Assembly: GCA_026388155.1 (NCBI GenBank)
Contig: JAPLKI010000002.1
Location: 1-64,000, forward strand
Reading direction: 5' to 3'
Origin: Elusimicrobiota bacterium
Lineage (GTDB): Bacteria; Elusimicrobiota; Elusimicrobia; Elusimicrobiales; UBA9959
DNA length: 64,000 nucleotides
The position numbers and the translations under genes are program-made. The notes below the pieces were generated by a model. That model saw nothing but the letters and a program-made list of their open reading frames with translations. It was not told the origin of the DNA and searched no databases. Position 1 is the stretch's first letter; each line of letters starts with the position of its first letter. Below are positions 32,867-42,014 of the stretch, in pieces.

Positions 32867-35095
32867 ATGAAAAGATCATTATACGCGGCGGCGGTGTTGT
32901 TCAGTGTTAATATTTCTTACGCCGGGGAAAGTGCTCTTGATTCGTTAAAAGCTTCCGTTCCTGCTTCAACTTTAAGCGGAACAGTTTCATTCGACACCAA
33001 TCACGTTAACATAGAGTCCAACGACCTCAAGACCCCCACCGTTTCACCCGGCGCCCCGGTCTCAAGCGACTTTGACCATTTCTGGGAAAAGCTCAAAGAC
33101 GGCACCGGCGACAGTCTCTGCAAGGCCGCCCAGTTAAAACTTAATGAAAACGCCAAGCTGGCAAATGTGCTGGGGCTGGGCGGCGGTTTTAGCCGCTATC
33201 TGATGAAATTCCCCAACGAGAAAATAGCCCTTGTGGATGAAGTGGATGTAAAACTTTACCTCACCCTCGGAAACAATATCCTGCAAGTCCCAGGCGTACA
33301 GGGCCTGGGCGTCAACATCACCGGGCAGATCGAGGGCAAGTCACAGGTGGTCAGGCCGCTCGAAAGCGACCGCTACTGCAAAGAATTGGGCACGCTTGTT
33401 AAGCTTTATGAGGTCAAAACCGCTATCCCTTCCACGGCTAAGCGCATAACCGAAATGGAGAATGGGGAGATCTGGAAACTGCCGCTGATACTGCACCTTG
33501 GTTTCGGCGCCAGCATGGGCGCCACCATAGACGAGATGATAAACGTCTCCATCTCGGCCGGGGAGACCAAGGAGCGCAGGCCCTCCGTCACTCTTTACCG
33601 TATGGACGACAACCACCTGCGCCTGCGCGTCCGCCTTGACCGCGTGACAGTGCAGAGTGTGGGCGCTTCCGCCTCCAGCGTGCAGATCCCCATGTCCGAC
33701 CTCGGCCTGTGGAACGCGGATAACATCCTTGCCAGCTTTATAAATAGGACCTGGGCCAATGCAGTGAACAGGTACATAGCCACCCAGCTTTCTTTGGGGT
33801 CTTCACGCACCTTCGGCAAGAAGCTGCTGGTCGAGTTCGTCCTGAACCCCAAAGATCCGGAACAGATGGCGGCGCTGGAAAAATTCATGCTGGGAGACTT
33901 CAGCATACTAAAGCGCTTCATAGACCTGGGCCTGAGTTTCAACCACTTCGCCGAGAACGACGAGACCTCTAACGGCCTTGGAGATCTGGCGGGCGTGGCG
34001 GACCAGTCCGGCCAGGCCGTCGGGTCAAAACCGGGATTTGCCGGCAGCGACATTTACCACGGCCACTCGAATAACATCCATTTGCAGGTGCCGGTAGTGC
34101 ATGCCCAGGACCTCAGCTGGAGCGCTTCATATAACCGCTACCAGTCTATGGATAAGGAAGGCGAAACCCTGCACGTGCAGCAGCGGACCCGTATTTCGGA
34201 CGGCAAATCCGTAAACCTGCCCATCCTCGGTTCGGAAGTGAAGTATAACTCACAGAAGACCGTCTATGTGGTAAATAAAGAAGGGGCGGACGGAAAAACC
34301 ACCCTTCCCGCGCTGATGTACCAGCAGAACGAAGGTTTTGTCAGGCAGAGCGACGGCACAGCCCGCGACATGCTGCAGCAAGCCAGCGGCGTGCTGCGCT
34401 ATGTCGGCGTGAACGGCAACGGCACGAACGAGACCAATGTGCTGCCCACCGACAGCATCTTCCCCGGGACGGGCGGTTTTTTCAAGTACTATAAGACGGC
34501 CGTGATGAACTTCAATCTGCTGATAAGCGAGCGCGGCGTGCAGGCTATCATTGCGGCGCCCGCGCGGGCCATCATGAAGGCGTATATGAACATGATGCGG
34601 GAGGAGGTGCCGGCCATCATAGACAAGGTCATGGACCTTTTCTACATCAACAAGGACGGCAAAGTGGGTTATGACTCAATAGAAGCCGCCAGACGCGTTG
34701 GCGGCACTTCCGCCGACTATGAGAACCCCGCCAAACCGGTGGATGTTGTGAAGCAACTGGCCCTGGGCGCCACGGAGATAATACGCGATATATCCTCAGT
34801 GCGGGATGTCTCCGGCTGGAAAGAGCAGTCCGAAAAACTCGCCAAAGTGGCCGCCGGCAGTTCCGGGAGCGGCCTGAGCTACGAGGATTTTCTTAAGGTT
34901 GTTCTGCAACTGGTGGACCCGCTGAACGTTTCCGCCGAGGTCTTCGTCCATACCGACAAGAAAGTGAAAGGCGAGGCCGATGTGACGCAGAACTACAAGT
35001 TCTTTAATAACAAGGATGATAGTTTCGACGCCAACATAGCCGAAGTGAACCAGATGCACGCGCGTTTCGCGGATCCGGCGATGCTTACGGACTAG
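32867..35095 (+). CDS. Large secreted protein, paralogous family B, member 2
   Basis: The 742-residue protein has a signal peptide (SLYAAAVLFSVNISYAG), SALDSLKAS and a linker, then the family B blocks. These are FWEKLKDGTGDSLCKAAQ, ANVLGLGGGFSRY, GEIWKLPLIL, LRLRVRLDRV, ETLHVQQRTR, VVNKEGADGK and MYQQNEGFVR; it ends FADPAMLTD. It aligns along its whole length with the 15371 protein. Its first ~40 residues instead match the trypsin-like protease at 59266. AAGGAGAG is 8-15 nt upstream. Function unknown. Confidence 0.8.
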   Translation: MKRSLYAAAVLFSVNISYAGESALDSLKASVPASTLSGTVSFDTNHVNIESNDLKTPTVSPGAPVSSDFDHFWEKLKDGTGDSLCKAAQLKLNENAKLANVLGLGGGFSRYLMKFPNEKIALVDEVDVKLYLTLGNNILQVPGVQGLGVNITGQIEGKSQVVRPLESDRYCKELGTLVKLYEVKTAIPSTAKRITEMENGEIWKLPLILHLGFGASMGATIDEMINVSISAGETKERRPSVTLYRMDDNHLRLRVRLDRVTVQSVGASASSVQIPMSDLGLWNADNILASFINRTWANAVNRYIATQLSLGSSRTFGKKLLVEFVLNPKDPEQMAALEKFMLGDFSILKRFIDLGLSFNHFAENDETSNGLGDLAGVADQSGQAVGSKPGFAGSDIYHGHSNNIHLQVPVVHAQDLSWSASYNRYQSMDKEGETLHVQQRTRISDGKSVNLPILGSEVKYNSQKTVYVVNKEGADGKTTLPALMYQQNEGFVRQSDGTARDMLQQASGVLRYVGVNGNGTNETNVLPTDSIFPGTGGFFKYYKTAVMNFNLLISERGVQAIIAAPARAIMKAYMNMMREEVPAIIDKVMDLFYINKDGKVGYDSIEAARRVGGTSADYENPAKPVDVVKQLALGATEIIRDISSVRDVSGWKEQSEKLAKVAAGSSGSGLSYEDFLKVVLQLVDPLNVSAEVFVHTDKKVKGEADVTQNYKFFNNKDDSFDANIAEVNQMHARFADPAMLTD

Positions 35096-35117
35096 CCAGT
35101 CCGGCAATTTACGTATT

Positions 35118-35249
35118 GGTTAAGCCATAGGCTTAACCAAAGGTATTTTTGATAAGCCGCCGCTCCTGGGTCAAATAACAGGGCGGACCTGGTTCTTCGG
35201 CCTCAGGAAATTCATCGGCCCACGGAGTAAACTTATATTATGAGGTTTT
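35118..35249 (+). promoter_or_regulatory. R1 element upstream of the 35304 gene
   Basis: This full copy has a perfect palindrome (GGTTAAGCC-N3-GGCTTAACC) and all conserved boxes, ending GTAAACTTATATTATGAGG. AAGGAG follows at 35289-35294. Being far from any regulator gene, it shows that the element exists independently of the divergent layout. Confidence 0.85.
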
Positions 35250-35303
35250 GAGGGCTGCGCGATAAGCCGCCTCCAGGACTAAACAAATAAGGAGAAAATA
35301 ACA

Positions 35304-35858
35304 ATGAAAAAAATAATGATGATGGCGGTTATGTTGGGCTTGACAGGCGGCGCCTACGCAAACGATGCGCTCGAAACTCTTGCCGCGCAGGCTCCGGCGG
35401 CAAACGCAAGTCCGATTGTCCCGGCACCGGCAAAAGCAGTTCTTAGTGCTGCGGAAGTGAATAAGCAGGCATATGATATACTGGCCGGACTTTTTGAGAG
35501 CGGGCATTATATTTCACTGGACAGCCTGGCGGATACCCCCTCTCATGCGGTGGATCTGATAACTGTAGCGAAAACAGGCGAAGTTAACCGAGACAGTTCA
35601 GGGGATATTCAGGTGGATAAAGTGGAAATTGGTTACCATGGTCTTGTGCAGCCAACGCCCATATACAATGTGTTATGCACGTTGATGGGTCGCTCCTATT
35701 ATAAAGGCGACACGGGTTCCACATCGTTGATGACACTCAGCCGCCCTTCTGCAACTGTGACCGTTGAAATAAAGCAAAACGGAAAGTATGAGATACTCAA
35801 AGTCACCGGCCTGGAGGATGGTATCGGATACGGTTTAGTGTCAAACGAAAAAAAGTAG
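35304..35858 (+). CDS. Small secreted protein of unknown function
   Basis: The 184-residue product starts like the genes at 30070, 31332 and 39896 (LGLTGGAYA), followed by ALETLAAQAP and a Pro/Ala linker. The body (about 50-180) is mixed alpha/beta with a single cysteine (NVLCTLMG) and the phrases ISLDSLADTPSHAVDL and TVTVEIKQNGKYEIL. I recognise no family. It has its own R1 element and the cysteine-motif repeat protein follows. Confidence 0.65.
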   Translation: MKKIMMMAVMLGLTGGAYANDALETLAAQAPAANASPIVPAPAKAVLSAAEVNKQAYDILAGLFESGHYISLDSLADTPSHAVDLITVAKTGEVNRDSSGDIQVDKVEIGYHGLVQPTPIYNVLCTLMGRSYYKGDTGSTSLMTLSRPSATVTVEIKQNGKYEILKVTGLEDGIGYGLVSNEKK

Positions 35859-36034
35859 TTTTTCCATACATGGTAATTCTTTGTCCTGCTATGGGGCCGG
35901 GCGTCCGGAAAAACAGTTTAGTGTTGTCCAAAGAAGACTCTTCCGGGGTCGCTGTGCGGAGAAAACAATCTGGTTGGCGTCGAGTAATATATTAAAAACG
36001 TGGGAAATGCGGATTGCACGAAGGAGATTAAAAC

Positions 36035-36826
36035 ATGAAAAAAACAATAATATTCGCGGCGGTAATAATTGGATTGGTCAGCGGAGCTTATGCCAAGCCC
36101 GCGATGGAGCAACTTAAGGCCTCGCCTGATTCCGTTATAACCGCACCGGTTCCTGCAGCGGCCAGTGCTAAGGCCGCAACCGATGTCGGCACAGCAAAAA
36201 TGAAACTGGGATCGCCGGCTGAAAACCTGGCTGGTAAAAATTCCGGTTCCGGCGGCACTTGTAACGCTTATGGGTGCAGCAGTTGCGGCACCTGTAATGC
36301 CTACGGCTGCCCTAAGTGTAATTCCGGGTATCACGGCGGAACGTGCAACGCCTACGGCTGCTACGATGGCGCTCACGGGTCATGTAATGCTTATGGCTGC
36401 AGCAACAACGGAGAATGCAACGCTTACGGCTGTCCTTCCGGTAATCACGACGGAACGTGCAATGCTTACGGCTGCAGCAATTGCGGCACCTGCAGCGCCT
36501 ACGGCTGTCCTACGTGCAATTCCGGTTATCACGGCGGAGCATGCAACGCTTATGGCTGCTATGATGGCGCTCACGGGTCATGTAACGCTTATGGTTGCAG
36601 CAACAACGGGGAATGCAACGCCTACGGTTGCAGCAACAATGGAGAATGCAACGCTTACGGATGCAGCAGTTGCGGCACCTGTACCGCCTACGGCTGTCCT
36701 ACGTGCAATTCCGGTTATCACGGCGGAACGTGCAACGCCTACGGCTGCTACGATGGCGCTCACGGGTCCTGTAATGCCTATGGCTGCAGCAACAATGGCG
36801 AATGCAACGCCTACGGTTGCCCGTAA
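36035..36826 (+). CDS. Secreted protein with 15 tandem C-x-A-Y-G-C motifs
   Basis: The 263-residue product has a signal peptide (to about 20), MEQLKASPDS and a Pro/Ala linker. From residue 76 to the end it consists of 15 copies of C-[N/S/T]-A-Y-G-C with spacers SNNGE, SSCGT, YDGAHGS or PTCNSGYHGGT in a fixed order. The order makes about three rounds of a five-motif unit (63-66 residues, ~195 bp). The repeat region holds about 36 Cys and a Tyr in each motif, with several His. It could be a disulfide- or metal-rich surface fibre, a metal binder or a modified-peptide precursor. I know no family with this motif. AAGGAG is 12-17 nt before the start. Confidence 0.8.
   Translation: MKKTIIFAAVIIGLVSGAYAKPAMEQLKASPDSVITAPVPAAASAKAATDVGTAKMKLGSPAENLAGKNSGSGGTCNAYGCSSCGTCNAYGCPKCNSGYHGGTCNAYGCYDGAHGSCNAYGCSNNGECNAYGCPSGNHDGTCNAYGCSNCGTCSAYGCPTCNSGYHGGACNAYGCYDGAHGSCNAYGCSNNGECNAYGCSNNGECNAYGCSSCGTCTAYGCPTCNSGYHGGTCNAYGCYDGAHGSCNAYGCSNNGECNAYGCP
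36260..36824 (+). repeat. Tandem DNA repeat coding for the C-x-A-Y-G-C motifs
   Basis: 33-51-bp units combine into a ~195-bp higher-order unit present three times. Synonymous changes among copies (for example AACGCTTATGG versus AACGCCTACGG) show that the units are not all recent duplicates and that the amino-acid motif is being kept. A second frame is also open across the repeat, a by-product of the periodicity. Confidence 0.85.
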
Positions 36827-36902
36827 GTAAGTCCGGTCACTATAGAGTGGGAAATTCAAGGATGTAGTACCTAAACCGAACAAATCAGGGAAGGAATTAA
36901 AT

Positions 36903-37421
36903 ATGAAAAGAATATTCACTTTCGGAATAACAATGCTGTTCGCGGTTCCCGCTATTATGGCCATGCCCGACGGGGTGATACTCGGCGAGAATAATATAAT
37001 AGTCGAAAAAACCGAAAAAGTGACGATCTATGAGGTTAAAAGCGCCAGTATGACCGAACCGGTTGACTGGCTGGGCGGCATGAAGTCGTCCACGCTTGAG
37101 TTGACACTTACGGTGGAGGGTAATGTATGCCCCGCTAAAGAAAGCGATGTGGCATTTTTTTTAAACTACTCCGACCCGACCTACTTCAAAAGCCCAGCCA
37201 CGCTTGAATTGCTCAGCTATTACAAATATCCGGTCAGTTACGGTTGCGCCGCTTATTCACAAAGGACCGATGTAACCGTGCGAATAAAGGTGACCGTGGC
37301 GGATTTTGAAAGCTTCGACTGGCCTATAAATGTGCCTTTTGGGATCGACGGGCGGGATGGCGTAAAAAAAGTCGTAGTCTCGGTTAAACCGTCCTTTAAA
37401 GTCTCAGTGCAGATCATGTAA
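36903..37421 (+). CDS. Small secreted protein of unknown function
   Basis: The 172-residue product has a signal peptide (to about 20) and a beta-rich body with NNIIVEKTEKVTIYEVKS, LELTLTVEGNVC and VTVRIKVTVADF. It contains two cysteines that may pair. No linker of the common island type is evident. I recognise no family; an Ig-like or jelly-roll domain is conceivable. It follows the C-x-A-Y-G-C gene by 76 nt, and AAGGAATT precedes the start. Confidence 0.6.
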   Translation: MKRIFTFGITMLFAVPAIMAMPDGVILGENNIIVEKTEKVTIYEVKSASMTEPVDWLGGMKSSTLELTLTVEGNVCPAKESDVAFFLNYSDPTYFKSPATLELLSYYKYPVSYGCAAYSQRTDVTVRIKVTVADFESFDWPINVPFGIDGRDGVKKVVVSVKPSFKVSVQIM

Positions 37422-37461
37422 GCCGCCTCTATGACCGATTAAATAAGGAGAGTAATAAAAT

Positions 37462-38559
37462 ATGGGAAGATCAGCACTATTAAGCATGAGTTTTGCCGGC
37501 AGTTCAAAGTCGGAGACGGGAGCTGTCAAACAGATGCGGAGAACAGCCCTGCTTCTTAGTTCCTTATTGATTATTGCGCCCGGCCTCGCTTTTTCCGGGC
37601 AAACGGCTTTGGACGCGCTTAATACTATGGCGCAGACCGCGCCTGAAGCGGCGCCGCTGCCGGTTCAGCCGGTTTTCATTACTGCTCCGGGAACCGAAGT
37701 AACGGGCGAATATATTAATTTTTTTGAAAATGCCGATGCACGCTTTGACGCGGCGGTCGTTAAAAAACTCAAAAAGTACAAAGTCATCTTTGTGCCCGGC
37801 TTCCTTTCGGATGTGGACCCGAGCCAACTGCACATTCCAGGTATAGCGCTTAAGTCCGCCCAGCACTTCGAAGAACAGATGAAGTGGCTTCAAGCGTCGG
37901 GCATGGAGTATGAGCGGCTCAGTATGACATCCGAATCCTCGGTCAAGGCGAATTCCGCCATCGTTTCCACCGCTATCAGGGCTTCGTCCCGGCCGGTGAT
38001 CCTGATAGGCCACAGCAAAGGCGGACTGGACACCCTTGAAGCCCTGATCTCCGACAGAGGCCTGCTTAAAAAGGTAAAGGGGTTCGTGTCGCTGCAAAGC
38101 CCGTTTTTCGGTTCCCCGGTAGCCGATTATGTGATTTCAAATAATAATCTCAACAATCTGGCGGCCACGCTTTTACTTAGTATGGGAGGAAACAGGGATT
38201 CCATGGTAAACCTCACTTGCGCCGACAGGAAGCCGTACATGGCCGCCAATGCCGCCGCCATAGCTGATATTACTGCAACCATTCCCGTGATAGCGGTGGC
38301 CACATGGAAGGACCCTGTGCCCGGGCAGGTTGACACCGCCTTGGAACCCGTCCGCGATTTACTGCTGGTGCAGGGAATGCGCAACGACGGGGTGGTCCCC
38401 GTGGACAGCGCCCTCCTTCCCGGCGCGAACTTTGTAAAGCTCTCCGGCCTGGACCACGGTGTCACGGTAAGTCCTTCCAGTTACATAAATTTTGACAGGG
38501 TGAAATTTATCAAGGCTTTGCTGCTGACGCTTTTTAACAGGTTAAATCCGGAGATATAA
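37462..38559 (+). CDS. Secreted lipase-like alpha/beta-hydrolase, paralogue 1
   Basis: The 365-residue protein has an unusually long N terminus before its signal (MGRSALLSMSFAG…, signal about 28-45), then TALDALNTMAQTAPEAAPLP. The hydrolase domain has VIFVPGFLSDVDPSQL, IGHSKGGLDTLEAL (nucleophile Ser about 178) and LQSPFFGSPVADY, with a late SGLDHGV supplying a likely catalytic His. It is nearly the same as the protein at 46639 and homologous to the N-terminal half of the fusion at 24767. Its first ~70 residues instead match the family A protein at 48823 and the fragment at 61649. AAGGAGAG lies upstream, with a tail of R1-like sequence. Confidence 0.82.
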   Translation: MGRSALLSMSFAGSSKSETGAVKQMRRTALLLSSLLIIAPGLAFSGQTALDALNTMAQTAPEAAPLPVQPVFITAPGTEVTGEYINFFENADARFDAAVVKKLKKYKVIFVPGFLSDVDPSQLHIPGIALKSAQHFEEQMKWLQASGMEYERLSMTSESSVKANSAIVSTAIRASSRPVILIGHSKGGLDTLEALISDRGLLKKVKGFVSLQSPFFGSPVADYVISNNNLNNLAATLLLSMGGNRDSMVNLTCADRKPYMAANAAAIADITATIPVIAVATWKDPVPGQVDTALEPVRDLLLVQGMRNDGVVPVDSALLPGANFVKLSGLDHGVTVSPSSYINFDRVKFIKALLLTLFNRLNPEI

Positions 38560-38639
38560 TACCCATGGTTTGAAATAGAATTCGGTATTGTGTCCCCGGA
38601 AGCCTATACGGATTGGGTATCGGTTGGAGGATAAGTTCG

Positions 38640-39704
38640 ATGAATAAGGCGATAAAATTCTTTGCGGCTGCGATCCTTCTTTCGGTTTTAAATCCGCCTC
38701 TTTACGCGGAGACCGCCCTTGAACAGGCTAAAGCCTTAGCCCCGGGCACAGAACTTGCAATACTTCTGCCTGAGGCGGAAAACGCAGGGGCTATCGGCGC
38801 CCCCCCTGATACGGTCCTGAAAAAACTGGCGCTCTTTGATTATCAAAAGGGGGACATGCGTTACATTACCAGATACCCCGCCTCTTTCCATGAAAAATAT
38901 TCCGTTGAGACAATTGAACTCCTTATCAGGGATCCTCTGCGCCAGATCGGTGAATTTAAGCAGAACTGCACGTTCTATAAGACAAACCTGCCGGGGCCCC
39001 GCCCTACGGTACTCGTGTCGATGCATTTCACGGGCGATAAGACGATAAGCGACTGGGCCGCCAGGCATTTCGCGGAAAAGGGATATAACGCGGTGATCAT
39101 CAACGCGCGCGAATCTCTCACCGATGAAACCCGCCCGCTCAACAAATTAAGCGACCTTTTTATAAGGGAAGCCATAACCGGAAGAATGTGCGTAGACCTG
39201 CTTGAGACATTCCCTGAGGTGAATAAGGAAAAGCTCTACGCCTTCGGGATCAGCATGGGCGGAATAAGGGCCGCTCTCTTGTTCGGAGTCGAACAGCGGA
39301 TAAAAAAAGCGGGAGTGATAGCGGGAGGGGGAGACATCCCCGGGATCATAACTGACACCCATTTTTTTCCGCCTGAGCACGCAAGGGATGAAAGAATGGA
39401 GATCGAGGGAATAGCCGATCTGGAAGATTTCAGGGCCTACATGAAAAAAACAATGACCGTGGACCCCCTGGACTTCGGGAGTCTGAGAAATCCCGCGGAT
39501 CTCATCATGGTAATAAGTCGCGACGACCAGTTCATCCCTGATGTCTATCAGGAAAAACTTTGCAAAGCATTCTCAAGGCCCCAGGAAGGAAGATATGGAA
39601 GTTATCCCGTTGTAATACACTCAACCGTGGGGCATTTGCATACGGCCATGAATTACGCCAAATACATAGATCGGTTCATCCGCTTTTTTGAAGGTCAAAA
39701 CTAA
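38640..39704 (+). CDS. Secreted alpha/beta-hydrolase (esterase/peptidase-like)
   Basis: GGAGG at 38626-38630 supports ATG 38640. The 354-residue protein has a signal peptide (to about 23) and TALEQAKALAPG. The alpha/beta-hydrolase fold shows VLVSMHFTGD, a nucleophile elbow GISMGG (about 206), AGVIAGGGD and an Asp in VISRDDQFIPD (about 297). The final His is in HSTVGHLHTA (about 328). This complete Ser-Asp-His set resembles dienelactone-hydrolase or acyl-peptidase relatives. It sits 80 nt after the lipase gene. Confidence 0.78.
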   Translation: MNKAIKFFAAAILLSVLNPPLYAETALEQAKALAPGTELAILLPEAENAGAIGAPPDTVLKKLALFDYQKGDMRYITRYPASFHEKYSVETIELLIRDPLRQIGEFKQNCTFYKTNLPGPRPTVLVSMHFTGDKTISDWAARHFAEKGYNAVIINARESLTDETRPLNKLSDLFIREAITGRMCVDLLETFPEVNKEKLYAFGISMGGIRAALLFGVEQRIKKAGVIAGGGDIPGIITDTHFFPPEHARDERMEIEGIADLEDFRAYMKKTMTVDPLDFGSLRNPADLIMVISRDDQFIPDVYQEKLCKAFSRPQEGRYGSYPVVIHSTVGHLHTAMNYAKYIDRFIRFFEGQN

Positions 39705-39744
39705 CCAGACGGATGGGAAAAGGTTCCCCCAGTCGCCTCTTTTC

Positions 39745-39876
39745 GGTTAAACCATCGGCTTAACTATAGGTGTTTTTGATAAGCCGCCGCTCCTGGGTCA
39801 AATAACAACGCTGCTCTGGTTCTTCGGCCTCATGGAATTAACCGGCAAACGCGGTAAACTTATATCGTGAGGTTTT
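39745..39876 (+). promoter_or_regulatory. R1 element upstream of the L,D-transpeptidase
   Basis: This copy has palindrome variant GGTTAAACC-N3-GGCTTAACT, GATAAGCCGCCGCTCCTGGG, CTCTGGTTCTTCGGCCTCAT and GGTAAACTTATATCGTGAGG. AAGGAGGA follows at 39881-39888. Similarity to the copy at 31181 continues through the ribosome site into ~60 codons of both genes. Confidence 0.85.
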
Positions 39877-39895
39877 AGATAAGGAGGAAATATTA

Positions 39896-40660
39896 ATGAA
39901 AAAAATAATGACGATGGCTGTTATGTTGGGTTTGACCGGCGGTGCGTATGCCGCTGAGATGTGCGCCGGGGCGCTAGTGTGTATACCGGGCCCGATGGGG
40001 CAAACGATGCCTTCCGGCAGCTACTCACCCGCGTTCGACGATCTGGCGGTAAACGCCTCCGCTTTGCAAACTCAGGCTGCGGCGCCGGAGGTGTCCCCGG
40101 CCGCCACTACTAGCAATATGGCGGCTGATCTGAGCCAGTTGACCGTGGAAATTCTGCGCGATGAAGCCCTGGCCGACCCCGCAGCATTCATTGACGCGCA
40201 TACCCCGGAAGAAGTGGATGCGGCTTTCGGTTTCCAGCGCGACCGTTACCAGATAACGGACCCGAACAGGATAAAGAACGCCATCGTCCGCATGACCGTG
40301 GACCTTACCCGCCAGCGCCTTGTGATACAGTCGCCTACCCTTAACACCGAATTCAAGATCTCTTCCGGCGTTCAGGGCCATCGCACCGCGGGCAGCGGCA
40401 AATGCTTCTCCCCCGACGTGCTGGAGGAAATGCACTACTCCAGCCTCTACAACAACGCGCCTATGCCCCACTCCGTATTTTTTAATGGGAACATAGCCGT
40501 GCACGCCACCAGCCCCGCCAATGAATTGCTGCTTGGCCAGGTAGCATCCCACGGCTGCGTGCGCCTGTCAAGAGTGAACGCCGCGACCGTCTTTGCCCTG
40601 GTACGCGCCAACGGGAAGGCAAATACCGCGATCTGCGTGCAAGGCGCCCCGCCCAAATAA
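39896..40660 (+). CDS. Secreted L,D-transpeptidase (YkuD domain)
   Basis: The 254-residue protein has a signal peptide (LTGGAYA), a CAGALVCIPGP segment and Pro/Ala linker shared with the 31332 protein, and a helical stretch (about 75-120). The YkuD domain follows (about 125-250). Catalytic signatures are VHATSPANELLLGQ and SHGCVRL (Cys about 222). Such enzymes make 3-3 peptidoglycan crosslinks, attach proteins to the wall or trim it. With the deacetylase next door and the M15 peptidase at 63046 it forms the wall-active part of the island. Confidence 0.9.
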   Translation: MKKIMTMAVMLGLTGGAYAAEMCAGALVCIPGPMGQTMPSGSYSPAFDDLAVNASALQTQAAAPEVSPAATTSNMAADLSQLTVEILRDEALADPAAFIDAHTPEEVDAAFGFQRDRYQITDPNRIKNAIVRMTVDLTRQRLVIQSPTLNTEFKISSGVQGHRTAGSGKCFSPDVLEEMHYSSLYNNAPMPHSVFFNGNIAVHATSPANELLLGQVASHGCVRLSRVNAATVFALVRANGKANTAICVQGAPPK

Positions 40661-40704
40661 GTATTAGGGAAATTATTAAGTGTCACTATTAAGGAGATAA
40701 CACA

Positions 40705-41811
40705 ATGAACGCAAAAACCTGTATCCTCGTTTCTGTTCTTTCGATAGTGCCTTTTATTTCAGTCTTTGCCCAGGAGCCGCAGCTGCCGCGGGCCCCCGCT
40801 TCCGTTGCGGTTCCGGCCGTGCCGCCGGTTTCCGCGGATATAAATTTGCTGAAGGCGCAATACGATGAATATTACTCGGCCCTTCAGGTCTTTTCCGACA
40901 AGGCCTACGCGGCGCGGCAGGACAGCTCCGAATTCCTTGAGTACTCGGCCACGGGCAAGTACCTGCGCGCTATACTTGACAACCTTTCGGTCCGCATAAG
41001 CAGCGCAACCGGCGCCGTTTACCAGCCGGAACCTTCCAAAGAGGGCGGAAAAGTTTCTGCGAGAGTTACGGCGGAGGTGGAGAGTGTTTTTAATTTTTCC
41101 GGCATCCGCGAAGGAGAGACGCGCGGTGTGCCCATAAAGCCGGGCTACTGCCAGATAAACTACGTCAAAAACAACACGCCCTTTCTGGTGCAATTCGACG
41201 GTTTCCTTAATAAGGGTGAGGTTATATTGACCTTTGACGACGGCCCGGGGCCGCTGACCGAGGAAGTTTCCACCTCCATGAAGGACGCCGGCGCGCAGGT
41301 TCTGTTCTTCGTGCTGGGGATCAACCTTGGAGACAACGGAAAAATCCGCATAAAGGCCGAAACGGCGGACGGGCATCTTGTCGGCGTACACGGTTACAAC
41401 CACGCCACTCCATCCGGCAAACCCTTCACCGCGCTTTCCCTTGAGGAAACCCTCAGGCAGCTGGGCAATGTGAACTCCTCCATAGCCTCAGCTATCGGCA
41501 AGAAGTCCTCTTTCTTCAGGCCGCCCTACGGCGTCATTTCGCCCGAGGCGGTCAGGGCGATATATTCCGATATCGGACTGGTTCCGGTCGGCTGGACCAT
41601 AGATACGCTCGACTGGTCCACGAAGGATCCCGAAACGCTTTACCAGAACACAATATCCATGATAGCGAAGCGCGGCAAGGGCATAGTACTGATGCACGAC
41701 ATACATCCGCAGAGCCGCACGGCCTCCAAGCGCCTGGTGAAATGGCTGGCCGAGAACGGCTACAAAGTGGTTTCACCCGAGAGGCTGGTGCAGGCTTATA
41801 AAGGGGAGTAA
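40705..41811 (+). CDS. Secreted polysaccharide deacetylase (NodB domain)
   Basis: The 368-residue protein has a signal peptide (to about 23) and a linker PRAPASVAVPAVPPVS. An N-terminal helical domain comes next, then a NodB homology domain (about 168-360). The five motifs are present: TFDDGPGP, HGYNHAT (HxxxH metal ligands), RPPYG, DTLDW and LMHDIHP. It probably removes N-acetyl groups from peptidoglycan or chitin-like polymers. It starts 44 nt after the L,D-transpeptidase with AAGGAGAT upstream, so the two are one transcript. Confidence 0.92.
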   Translation: MNAKTCILVSVLSIVPFISVFAQEPQLPRAPASVAVPAVPPVSADINLLKAQYDEYYSALQVFSDKAYAARQDSSEFLEYSATGKYLRAILDNLSVRISSATGAVYQPEPSKEGGKVSARVTAEVESVFNFSGIREGETRGVPIKPGYCQINYVKNNTPFLVQFDGFLNKGEVILTFDDGPGPLTEEVSTSMKDAGAQVLFFVLGINLGDNGKIRIKAETADGHLVGVHGYNHATPSGKPFTALSLEETLRQLGNVNSSIASAIGKKSSFFRPPYGVISPEAVRAIYSDIGLVPVGWTIDTLDWSTKDPETLYQNTISMIAKRGKGIVLMHDIHPQSRTASKRLVKWLAENGYKVVSPERLVQAYKGE

Positions 41812-42014
41812 AAAGTCCCGTAAGTAAAATGTAGGCAGGAGTCAGAATTCAGAGTAGCTGAATCTATCTGTCGCCTGAGCTCTCTAGCCCATGGCTGTGC
41901 CGTATCGGGGGCTATGCCCGTCAGACGGCCTTTCTGACTTCTGGTTACCTTAGCAGTTATTAATTTGCAAGAAAGCGGGCCGATCGGCCCCAATATGGGA
42001 GAAAAATAGATGCT
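41812..42014. repeat. Spacer with R3 copy and GAATTCAGAGTAG repeat
   Basis: R3 (CCATGGCTGTGCCGTA … GTCAGACGGCC) occupies about 41889-41935. Its GGGGGCTATGCCC centre looks like the R4-insertion junction seen at 18425-18433 and could be a footprint. AGTCAGAATTCAGAGTAG near 41840 resembles the 4160-4288 spacer. GGGCCGATCGGCCC near 41978 is a perfect palindrome. Confidence 0.55.

Noticed and set aside
36260-36824. The C-x-A-Y-G-C DNA repeat considered as a CRISPR array
   Set aside because: Repeat units keep one reading frame with synonymous changes, and the intervening stretches are themselves repeated.
36270-36830. A second open frame (Ala/Thr-rich, 186 residues) across the C-x-A-Y-G-C repeat
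   Set aside because: It is a shadow caused by the periodicity of the repeat; it has no signal or ribosome site, whereas the overlapping frame has both.
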